The notes under the pieces are model-generated. The model had not been told where the DNA came from. It saw only the letters and a list, made by a program, of their open reading frames with translations, and searched no databases. The position numbers were made by a program, and so were the translations under genes. From Opitutia bacterium (GTDB lineage Bacteria; Verrucomicrobiota; Verrucomicrobiia; Opitutales; Coraliomargaritaceae), in contig JABJQI010000112.1 of the NCBI GenBank assembly GCA_018663485.1, forward strand, positions 1 to 5,311: a DNA stretch of 5,311 nucleotides, given 5' to 3'. Shown piece by piece: positions 1 to 5,311 of this stretch. How positions within the stretch are numbered: position 1 is the first letter of the stretch; each line of letters begins with the position of its first letter.

Positions 1-248
1 CCCCAGAATCTGTGTTGTTCGATTTCGTCGCCGTATTGGCCGAACTCTTCGTAGCTGAGGCCAAGTACGACGGTTAGGCCGCAAGATATCATTAGTAACA
101 AGTGCAGCAAGCCGGTGGCTTGGTTCTTATGTTTGTCGTCGTTTTTTTCGAGTAGAAATTCTAGAAACCAGATCGCTGTGAGTGCTCCGATCGGCAAATG
201 AAGTATGACCATGTGAAAAGGGCCAAAGGGGATCAAGAAATCGGGCAT
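1..248 (-). CDS. Membrane protein N-terminus, DUF2231-like (partial, runs off the left edge)
   Basis: The first 82 codons are open from an ATG at 246-248 to the window edge. Two hydrophobic segments are visible, roughly residues 10-33 (containing HMVILHLPIGAL) and 46-64 (GLLHLLLMISCGLTVVLGL), separated by a short charged loop (EKNDDKHKN). The first helix has the H-x4-HLPIG pattern of DUF2231-like membrane domains. The final visible stretch, YGDEIEQHRFWG, resembles the conserved HRW-G motif of membrane domains that precede planctomycete-type cytochrome c (PSCyt1) modules. Conserved histidines 12, 17, 49 and 79 could be haem or metal ligands, which is inference. It follows the DUF1501 gene by 90 bases on the same strand, so it is probably the third gene of the same operon. 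No Shine-Dalgarno sequence stands before this ATG. The frame stays open upstream as far as the DUF1501 stop, but without an ATG, GTG or TTG. The gene is confident; the family and the exact start are moderate. Confidence 0.72.
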   Translation of the reverse strand, partial: MPDFLIPFGPFHMVILHLPIGALTAIWFLEFLLEKNDDKHKNQATGLLHLLLMISCGLTVVLGLSYEEFGQYGDEIEQHRFW

Positions 249-266
249 GCTAGAGGCGTGAAGTGG

Positions 267-296
267 GATTAAGATTAAGAATAGGATTAAGATTAG
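267..296. repeat. Degenerate hexanucleotide tandem repeat (5 units of GATTAA type)
   Basis: On the plus strand the units read GATTAA, GATTAA, GAATAG, GATTAA, GATTAG, followed by a partial GAGA. It lies between the DUF1501 stop and the ATG of the downstream membrane-protein gene. The period of six keeps the reading frame. On the minus strand, in the frame of the downstream gene, each unit encodes Leu-Ile, with one Leu-Phe. Slippage could change copy number without frameshifting. Confidence 0.8.
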
Positions 297-305
297 GAGA
301 GACGC

Positions 306-334
306 TAACTGCTGACTCCTGAATTCTAACTCCT
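306..334. repeat. Degenerate heptanucleotide tandem repeat (4 units of TGACTCC type)
   Basis: On the plus strand the units read TAACTGC, TGACTCC, TGAATTC, TAACTCC, followed by a single T. The array starts five bases beyond the DUF1501 stop codon. On the minus strand it supplies two AGGAGT cores, which resemble Shine-Dalgarno sequences. Heptameric short tandem repeats are known from intergenic DNA of several bacterial groups, notably cyanobacteria; membership in such a family is an inference from appearance. Confidence 0.7.
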
Positions 335-338
335 CTTT

Positions 339-1619
339 CTAAAACAGTGCGGTGATGGGGCGACCTTTATCGGCTACGCGGAAGGGGCGGCCACTAGGGG
401 AGTGCACTACTTTATCAATCGGCAAGCCGAGGGCGTAGGCGATGGTCGCGTTGAAGTCTGGCACGCTGACGCCGTTGTCGGCGACGGAGTGGCCACTGGC
501 GTCGGTCGAGCCGTAAACTTGACCACCTTTGATACCGCCGCCAGCTAGCACGCAGCTAAAGGCGGAAGGGTGGTGATTTCGGCCGGCGTTGCTGTTGATT
601 TCGGGGGATCGACCAAACTCGGTGCCGATCACGACGAGCGTCTCGTCGAGGAGACCGCGGTAGTGGAGGTCGTCGAGTAGAGCGGAGACAGATTGATCGA
701 GTGGGCTAGTGAGTCCGGCGACTTGATCGTGATTGTCGTTGTGTGTATCCCAACCGCCAAGGGTGAGTTCGACAAAGCGCACGCCGTGCTCGACGAGTCG
801 ACGCGCGAGTAGGCAACTTTTGCCGAAGCGAGAATCGCCGTAAACATCGCGTGTGAGCTTCGGCTCTTGGCTAAGGTCGAAAGCGGCGAGGTCTTTACTG
901 TTCATCAGCTTGATTGCCTGTTCGTAGACATCGCCATAGGCGCGCACTTGCTTGGCAGGATACTTTTTATGAAAGGAGAGATCCATCATTTGCGCGAGTG
1001 CTAGGCGTTCGCGTAGTTCGGCTTCGTCGACACTTTGGTGGCGATCGACGTAGGGCAGCCCGTCGTCGGGGCTGGCAAGGTGGAGTGGCTCGTATTTCGA
1101 ATCGAGAAAGCCTGCGCCGCCGGTGGCGTTATTACTGCCGCCGATGCGGACATTGCCGGGAAGTGTGGAATTGGTCTTGCCTGACATGCTGTTGAGCCAT
1201 GCGCCAAGCCCGGGGTGTTTAATGGTGCCGCGCTGCGCGTAGCTGGTGTGCATGAAGTAATTGCCTGGTTCATGTGCACCTTGAGTCGAATTCATCGACC
1301 GGATGATCGCGATTTTGTCCATGCGTCGTGCTAGGCTGGGCAAGTATTCGCTAATCTGAATGCCGGCGATGTTGGTGTCGATTGTTTGCACTGGACCTTG
1401 ATCTTTCCAACGTGCCTTGGGGTCGAAGGTGTCGATGTGGCTCATGCCGCCGCTTAGGTAGATGTAAATAACGTTGCGCGCGGTCGGCTTATTGATGCTT
1501 TGCCCGGCCCATAGCGGAGTCGTGCTCGCAGATAGACCGACGCCGAGCAGTGCCTTAGCCGAGTATTGGATGAATTTACGGCGCGAGAGTTCGTCCAGTT
1601 TGTTTAGTTCGTCATACAT
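339..1619 (-). CDS. Tat-exported DUF1501 protein (alkaline phosphatase/sulfatase-like superfamily)
   Basis: This 426-residue protein is a complete DUF1501 member, a family predicted to have an alkaline phosphatase/sulfatase-like fold but without an established substrate. The N-terminus has a twin-arginine signal: SRRKF at 12-16, then a hydrophobic stretch to about residue 38 ending near LWAGQ, so the folded protein should be exported by Tat. Family landmarks appear in order: SGGMSHIDTFDPK at 56-68, GAHEPGN at 114-120, GGWDTHNDN at 288-296, TEFGRSP at 333-339 and GRNHHPSAFS at 346-355. By analogy with the superfamily, the D/H of WDTH, the E of EFGR and the paired histidines are candidate metal ligands; this is inference. 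The ATG at 1617-1619 is the only Met before the Tat motif. It has no good Shine-Dalgarno sequence and lies 19 bases after the DUF1549/DUF1553 stop, which suggests translational coupling. The pairing with that gene is a recurrent arrangement in Planctomycetota and Verrucomicrobiota. Confidence 0.93.
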   Translation of the reverse strand: MYDELNKLDELSRRKFIQYSAKALLGVGLSASTTPLWAGQSINKPTARNVIYIYLSGGMSHIDTFDPKARWKDQGPVQTIDTNIAGIQISEYLPSLARRMDKIAIIRSMNSTQGAHEPGNYFMHTSYAQRGTIKHPGLGAWLNSMSGKTNSTLPGNVRIGGSNNATGGAGFLDSKYEPLHLASPDDGLPYVDRHQSVDEAELRERLALAQMMDLSFHKKYPAKQVRAYGDVYEQAIKLMNSKDLAAFDLSQEPKLTRDVYGDSRFGKSCLLARRLVEHGVRFVELTLGGWDTHNDNHDQVAGLTSPLDQSVSALLDDLHYRGLLDETLVVIGTEFGRSPEINSNAGRNHHPSAFSCVLAGGGIKGGQVYGSTDASGHSVADNGVSVPDFNATIAYALGLPIDKVVHSPSGRPFRVADKGRPITALF

Positions 1620-1638
1620 AGTGCGAGGGAGTTTGTGA

Positions 1639-3948
1639 TTACTGGATGAACAGAAATTGCTGGGTGTTGAGCATCGCCCAAATGATGCGTTGGCGGGCCT
1701 TCTCGGGGTCTTCTTTAAAGTAAGGTAGAAGGGCTTTCATTTCGGCTTCCGAGGGTTTTCGTGCTAAGAATCCGAGATAGAGTGTTTCGAGTTTGGCTTC
1801 GGGGGTCTTCGCTAGGCGTGCTTCCAATACTGGAGCAGATCGTTGCGCGAGTAGCCAATTGGTTTGGCTGGAGTTCATTAGAAAGAGGGCTTGTAGGATG
1901 TTGCTCTTTTCGTCGCTATTCTCGATCAGCATACGGTCGGATTGGCCGAAGACTTCGAGCAGGTGGCCGTTGCTTTGTGGAGATTGCAGCTCGGAAGCGC
2001 GGCGGATGCCTTTGATCCATCTATCGTCAGCCTTGTTGTGTTTGCCTTTCTCGCTGGAGAAGTTGGCGGCCATCATGGTCATCCCCATAGATGCACCAGC
2101 GTCTGATTCGCTGAGGTCAGGGTTGAGCATTTGGTTCCAGGCTTTCTTTGATTCGTTTAATTCCTTGCGGATTTTGGTGAGCTCCGGTGTGCCCTTCAGT
2201 GCGGGGTCTTGATTGGCTTTGGAGAATGTTGTACGCGCTGTGAAATAGGCTGCATAAACGTCGCTCATCTTGGTGATGTGGCTGGTGATCTTTTGCGGGG
2301 ACCATTCGTCAAGATACACGGCAGCTGCGGGTTTCTGGCCCGTCGCGTATTGGATGCCGCCGTTGTTGCCCTTGTACCTGGTGTTGAGGATTTGATCAAT
2401 GTCAGGCGTCATCAGCGTGGCGATGGAGTCCCAAATTTGCTCGGAGCTCATGCGTTGGAAGATCGGGCCTTCGAGGTGGTAGTCGTCGGGCAAGTCGGGG
2501 TTATCTATTACGGCTTGGCGTTGGAAATACTCCGTGTTGTACAGAACGCGCAGGTATTGCTTTAGGTCGTAGTCGAGCGCTATCATCATGGACTCGAGGT
2601 ATGCCATGAGCTTTGGGGCATCGGCAACGGATTCGTCAGTGAGTTCGTCGACCGGCTCGATGAGGCCTTTACCCATGACGTGCTTCCACATGCGGTTGGC
2701 GATGACGAGGGTGAAGCGTTCGTTGTTCTTATCGATGAGCCAGTCGACGTAGCTGTCGACGCGGTCGGTGGAGTCGTGCAGCTTGGCGTCGGATTGATGA
2801 CCGAAGAGCACCTTGGGGGCGACGTTCTCGTTTGGCTTAGCGTCGTCGTATTGATAGTCGTGCGGTAGTTTGAGCGGGCGTTCGGTATGTACGACGCCCC
2901 ATCGGAGGGGATCTAGGAATTCACGGCCTGCACTCACGGGCGAGGGCTTTTGGTTGCCTGGTAGCTTGCCTTTGTTCTGTTTTTTAGCGGCCTCGCGAAG
3001 GCGTCGAGCGACCTCTTTGAGCTTTGGGTTGTCGGCGTTGATGTTGACACCAGTTTTTAGGCCATAGCTATAGGCTGCGAGTTCGTAAAAGTCTTTTTGA
3101 CTCCACACGTCGGTGGGGTGGTCGTGGCATTGTGCGCATTGCAGTTGGGTGCCGAGAAAGACTTGAGCGGTCATGGACATGTTGTCCAACGGCATACCAA
3201 AGTCGCGCAGGTAGTAAGCGACTGCCGGATTGTCCCATGGGTAGCCTTTGGCGGTCAGAAGTGACTGGACAAATTCGTCGTAGTGCACGTTGCGGCGGAT
3301 TTGATCTTTGAGCCAGGGGATGTAGTAAACGCCGCCGTAGCGGCTGCCTTCGCGGCCAGTGGTTTTGGCGCGAAGAATATCAGCCCAGAGGTTGAAGTTG
3401 TGGCTGACGTAGCCAGGGGATTCTAGGAGCTTGTCCACGAGTTCGGATCGCTTGTGTGGGCTACTGTCATTGAGGAAGTGGACTGCCTCAGCGTAGCTGG
3501 GGATGCGGCCAATGATTTTGAGATACGCTCGACGTAGGTAGGTGGCATCGTCAGTGATCGGGGCGGGCTCGACGCCTTGTACCTTCCAGTATTTAGCGAG
3601 AAACTTGTCGATCTGCTCGCTGGCGCCGAAGTGGTCTTGGCGTTTGGCCACACGAGCAACATCTGGCTGCGTTTGCTTGTAGGACGTCGCGCTGAGCAGG
3701 CCTAGCTCTTTTTGGGCAAGAATGTAACTGCGGTCTTTGGCCGAAAATTGGTTGAGTGCGACGGTGACTACTTTCCGATCTACAGTCCGCCGAAAGGTGA
3801 CCTGGTCTCGGTGCATCGAGACTAGGTCGGCTTCAATCGTTTTGCCTGCCAAATTGGTGAAAATCCTGGCGGACGCGCTGCTCGGCAGCAAGATAGTTAG
3901 TAATAAATAGGCTCCGGTTTTGAGAAGTATTTTGGTTGGTAAACGCAT
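1639..3948 (-). CDS. Secreted SHD1-DUF1549-DUF1553 protein with a single CxxCH motif (PSCyt2/PSD1 type)
   Basis: This 769-residue protein begins with a Sec signal peptide: positive residues, hydrophobic core at about 11-22, likely cleavage after SSASA at residue 27. Residues 28-82 (IFTNLAGKTIEADLV onward, ending SAKDRSYI) match the SLA1-homology-1 (SHD1) pattern seen on many planctomycete and verrucomicrobial secreted proteins. DUF1549 covers about 110-295, with TYLRRAYLKIIGRIPS at 136-151 and FLGTQLQCAQCHDHP at 264-278. CAQCH at 271-275 is a class c haem-type motif, though haem binding by DUF1549 is not proven. A Lys-rich linker spans about 305-340. DUF1553 runs from about 350 to the end, with RFTLVIANRMWKHVMGKGL at 411-429, FQRMSSEQIWDSI at 497-509, RASELQSPQSNGHLLEVFGQ at 650-669 and the usual ending NTQQFLF. 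About 115 residues (531-645) lie between DUF1553 core blocks. The function is unknown; location is probably periplasm or envelope. It is first in the likely operon with DUF1501. Confidence 0.93.
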   Translation of the reverse strand: MRLPTKILLKTGAYLLLTILLPSSASARIFTNLAGKTIEADLVSMHRDQVTFRRTVDRKVVTVALNQFSAKDRSYILAQKELGLLSATSYKQTQPDVARVAKRQDHFGASEQIDKFLAKYWKVQGVEPAPITDDATYLRRAYLKIIGRIPSYAEAVHFLNDSSPHKRSELVDKLLESPGYVSHNFNLWADILRAKTTGREGSRYGGVYYIPWLKDQIRRNVHYDEFVQSLLTAKGYPWDNPAVAYYLRDFGMPLDNMSMTAQVFLGTQLQCAQCHDHPTDVWSQKDFYELAAYSYGLKTGVNINADNPKLKEVARRLREAAKKQNKGKLPGNQKPSPVSAGREFLDPLRWGVVHTERPLKLPHDYQYDDAKPNENVAPKVLFGHQSDAKLHDSTDRVDSYVDWLIDKNNERFTLVIANRMWKHVMGKGLIEPVDELTDESVADAPKLMAYLESMMIALDYDLKQYLRVLYNTEYFQRQAVIDNPDLPDDYHLEGPIFQRMSSEQIWDSIATLMTPDIDQILNTRYKGNNGGIQYATGQKPAAAVYLDEWSPQKITSHITKMSDVYAAYFTARTTFSKANQDPALKGTPELTKIRKELNESKKAWNQMLNPDLSESDAGASMGMTMMAANFSSEKGKHNKADDRWIKGIRRASELQSPQSNGHLLEVFGQSDRMLIENSDEKSNILQALFLMNSSQTNWLLAQRSAPVLEARLAKTPEAKLETLYLGFLARKPSEAEMKALLPYFKEDPEKARQRIIWAMLNTQQFLFIQ

Positions 3949-3956
3949 GGTTCGAA

Positions 3957-3962
3957 CCTTTC
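3957..3962 (-). promoter_or_regulatory. Ribosome binding site of the DUF1549/DUF1553 gene
   Basis: The minus strand reads GAAAGG eight bases before the ATG at 3946-3948. The match to anti-Shine-Dalgarno is partial but the spacing is good, and it supports this ATG, which also begins a clear signal peptide. The other complete genes in the window show weaker or no such sequence. Confidence 0.5.
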
Positions 3963-4144
3963 TGGTTTGCAGTCTCGCTGGGGTAGAGCAGGGAAATAGT
4001 TGGTGTTTTTTTCGGCCGTCTTGTCAATTTTATTCAATGTGGGTGAATGGCTGACTAAATTTCCAGATGGAGACACGCGCCATGATGTATATGGGTCGAG
4101 GAGCAAATAAGTTACAGGGAAATTCATGGTGGGATCATTTTTTC

Positions 4145-4171
4145 CGGAAGACTGTCTTATTGTGACTTCCG
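4145..4171. repeat. Imperfect palindrome CGGAAG-N15-CTTCCG
   Basis: CGGAAG at 4145-4150 is the exact reverse complement of CTTCCG at 4166-4171; the next base is mismatched and the one after pairs again. The arm centres are 21 bases apart, about two helical turns, which would suit a dimeric regulator binding upstream of the DUF1549/DUF1553 gene. It has no T-tract on the exit side in either direction, so it is not a standard terminator. Chance occurrence is possible. Confidence 0.35.
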
Positions 4172-4201
4172 TCGTGTGAGGAGGGTGGGTAGGTGGGCAC
4201 G

Positions 4202-4238
4202 AAAAAGCCGCCTGTGCACGAGGCAACGGGCGGCTTTT
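4202..4238 (-). terminator. Rho-independent terminator of sucCD
   Basis: A perfect ten-base inverted repeat, AAAAGCCGCC at 4203-4212 and GGCGGCTTTT at 4229-4238, encloses a 16-base loop that itself contains the palindrome GTGCAC. On the minus strand the GC-rich stem runs into TTTTT, as expected for an intrinsic terminator. It lies 27 bases after the sucD stop. The plus strand also ends in TTTT, so it could work in both directions, although no plus-strand gene is seen to use it. Confidence 0.88.
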
Positions 4239-4265
4239 GAAAGCATTGATCCGATAGCGCCGAAA

Positions 4266-5150
4266 TTAGCCCTTGTAGATCTTTAGCAAGGCGTCGGCGA
4301 TTTCCGATGGGTTGCGGGCGATCGAGACACCGGCATCTTGCATCGCTGCAAATTTCGCTTCGGCAGTACCAGAACCATTTGCAGAAACGATTGCACCTGC
4401 GTGGCCCATCGTGCGGCCCTTGGGTGCGGAGGCACCTGCAATGAATCCAGCGACGGGCTTGGTGACGTGCTCCTTGATGTAGGCGCAGGCTTCTTCTTCG
4501 GCACTACCACCAATTTCGCCGATCATGATGATCGCATCAGTGTCAGGGTCTTCATTCAGCAAGCGTACTGCATCGAGTTGAGAGGTGCCATTAATTGGGT
4601 CACCTCCGATACCGATGCATGTCGATTGACCGTGACCGCGCTGTGTAAGCTGGTAGACGGCTTCGTAAGTCAATGTGCCGGAGCGAGAGACCACACCGAC
4701 GCGACCTGGCTTATGAATGTAGCCCGGCATGATGCCGATCTTGCATTCGCCAGGTGTAATGATACCGGGGCAATTGGGCCCGATCAGGCGTGTCTTGCCG
4801 TTGCTGGCATCGAGTGCTTTGCTCACTTCTGCCATGTCGCGAACTGGAACACCTTCGGTGATGCAGATGACGAGAGGGACCTCGGCTGCAATCGCTTCGA
4901 GGATTGAGTCGGCCGCGAACGGCGGCGGGACATAAATAACAGAAACGTTGGCTCCGTATTGCTTTACTGCTTCGGAAACCGTATTGAGGACAGGTACTTT
5001 GCCTTCCCACAGCTGACCGCCTTTGCCGGGTGTGACTCCAGCGACGACATTCGTTCCATAATCAATGCATTGTAGAGTGTGGAAGGTGGCAGTTTTGCCG
5101 GTAAGCCCCTGAACGACGAGACGTGTATCTTTGTTAACGAGAATACTCAT
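4266..5150 (-). CDS. sucD: Succinyl-CoA synthetase (succinate-CoA ligase), alpha subunit
   Basis: SucD with SucC interconverts succinyl-CoA and succinate, making ATP or GTP by substrate-level phosphorylation in the cytoplasmic TCA cycle. The 294-residue length is close to the E. coli subunit. The N-terminal CoA-binding Rossmann domain shows VQGLTGKTATFH at 13-24 and GVTPGKGG at 38-45. Further family blocks are IGPNCPGIITPGECKIGIMP at 123-142, SRSGTLTYEA at 155-164, GIGGDPINGT at 180-189 and GEIGGSAEEEA at 211-221. The catalytic histidine that is transiently phosphorylated is H250, in GRTMGHAGAIV (245-255). All expected residues are present and the protein looks fully functional. The ATG at 5148-5150 gives the standard N-terminus (MSILVNKDTRLVVQGLTG). 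It lies 35 bases after the sucC stop without a terminator between, so the two are co-transcribed. The upstream bases contain no clear Shine-Dalgarno sequence. Confidence 0.98.
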   Translation of the reverse strand: MSILVNKDTRLVVQGLTGKTATFHTLQCIDYGTNVVAGVTPGKGGQLWEGKVPVLNTVSEAVKQYGANVSVIYVPPPFAADSILEAIAAEVPLVICITEGVPVRDMAEVSKALDASNGKTRLIGPNCPGIITPGECKIGIMPGYIHKPGRVGVVSRSGTLTYEAVYQLTQRGHGQSTCIGIGGDPINGTSQLDAVRLLNEDPDTDAIIMIGEIGGSAEEEACAYIKEHVTKPVAGFIAGASAPKGRTMGHAGAIVSANGSGTAEAKFAAMQDAGVSIARNPSEIADALLKIYKG

Positions 5151-5185
5151 TGGATCTTATATTAAAAGTTATCGTTTCAGTGCAC

Positions 5186-5311
5186 TTAGGCGCTGGCGAC
5201 TTGGCTAGTGATGATTTCAGCAGCTTGGACAAGGCTGTCGGCTGGGGTTAGTGCGATGCCGCTTTCGCGGAGGATCTTCTTACCAGCTTCGACGTTGGTG
5301 CCTTCGAGGCG
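5186..5311 (-). CDS. sucC: Succinyl-CoA synthetase, beta subunit (C-terminal 41 residues, partial)
   Basis: Only the 3' end of the gene is inside the window; it enters from the right edge and ends with TAA at 5186-5188. The visible translation begins RLEGTNVEAGKKILRESGIA and ends IITSQVASA. The RLEGTNVE-GKKIL-ESG pattern is the conserved C-terminus of the ATP-grasp beta subunit, which supplies the nucleotide-binding part of the enzyme. The gene order sucC-sucD with a 35-base gap is the normal operon layout. ATP or GTP specificity cannot be read from this fragment. Confidence 0.95.
   Translation of the reverse strand, partial: RLEGTNVEAGKKILRESGIALTPADSLVQAAEIITSQVASA

Larger units (their letters stand above)
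3949..4265. other. Intergenic region between sucD and the DUF1549/DUF1553 gene
   Basis: These 317 bases hold the sucD terminator (4202-4238), an imperfect palindrome (4145-4171) and the ribosome binding site just before the next gene. The promoter of the DUF1549/DUF1553 unit should lie here, since a terminator separates it from sucCD. A perfect TTGACA is present on the minus strand at 4022-4027, but the nearest AT-rich -10-like hexamer (TATTTC, 3993-3998) is 23 bases away, too far for a standard sigma-70 promoter, so I do not call one. The short open frames here do not look like genes, and I see no tRNA or known RNA element. Confidence 0.6.

Noticed and set aside
267..300. Telomere-like or CRISPR-like repeat array.
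   Set aside because: The TTAGGA resemblance is one degenerate unit in a 30-base hexamer tract. There are no spacers, and the unit length is far below a CRISPR repeat.
339..1619. Possible annotation of the DUF1501 protein as an active sulfatase.
   Set aside because: The sulfatase C-x-P-x-R formylglycine motif is absent; only a fold-level relation is supportable.
1793..2212. Plus-strand open frame of 139 codons opposite the DUF1553 region.
   Set aside because: It is antisense to conserved DUF1553 sequence; no domain and no start signal support it.
3993..4027. TTGACA (4022-4027) with TATTTC (3993-3998) on the minus strand as a sigma-70 promoter.
   Set aside because: The spacer is 23 bases, well outside the usual 16-18, and the -10 match is poor.
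4067..4165. A 32-codon plus-strand open frame in the gap (starting METRAMMYMGRG).
   Set aside because: It is too short to judge, has no convincing ribosome binding site, lies against the direction of all neighbours and overlaps the palindrome.
3897..4226. A 109-codon open frame on the minus strand across the intergenic gap and into the DUF1549/DUF1553 start.
   Set aside because: It overlaps the signal-peptide region of a well-supported gene in another frame, starts inside the sucD terminator hairpin, and its Pro/His/Ser-rich translation resembles no family.
4338..4907. A long plus-strand open frame opposite sucD (189 codons).
   Set aside because: It is antisense to an unmistakable sucD, and its Cys/Asp-rich translation matches nothing.

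Overview
The window looks like a piece of chromosome from a bacterium of the Planctomycetota-Verrucomicrobiota group, with Verrucomicrobiota somewhat favoured. The main reason is a neighbouring pair of secreted proteins, DUF1549/DUF1553 (PSCyt2/PSD1 type) and DUF1501. These families are strongly expanded in that group, and here the first also carries an SLA1-homology-like (SHD1) domain at its N-terminus, another habit of these phyla. Phylum is inferred from protein families only; no rRNA or tRNA gene is present.

Every supported gene lies on the minus strand, so transcription runs from high to low coordinates. At the right end are the last 41 codons of sucC (5186-5311) and the complete sucD (4266-5150), the beta and alpha subunits of succinyl-CoA synthetase. 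A strong hairpin terminator at 4202-4238 closes this TCA-cycle unit.

A gene-poor gap (3949-4265) follows. It must hold the promoter of the second transcription unit and contains one imperfect palindrome. The second unit begins with a Sec-exported 769-residue SHD1-DUF1549-DUF1553 protein carrying a single CxxCH haem-type motif (1639-3948). Nineteen bases later comes a Tat-exported 426-residue DUF1501 protein of the alkaline phosphatase/sulfatase-like type (339-1619). After a 90-base gap comes the N-terminus of a membrane protein (1-248) resembling the DUF2231-like membrane domain often placed before planctomycete-type cytochrome c domains. The three probably form one operon for an envelope or periplasmic function that remains undefined.

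The 90-base gap is the least ordinary DNA here. It is largely made of two adjacent degenerate tandem repeats, five hexamers of GATTAA type and four heptamers of TGACTCC type. Read on the minus strand in the frame of the downstream gene, the hexamers encode alternating Leu-Ile and look like a signal-peptide core, but no standard start codon precedes them. I see no CRISPR array, transposase, phage gene or defence system in the window.
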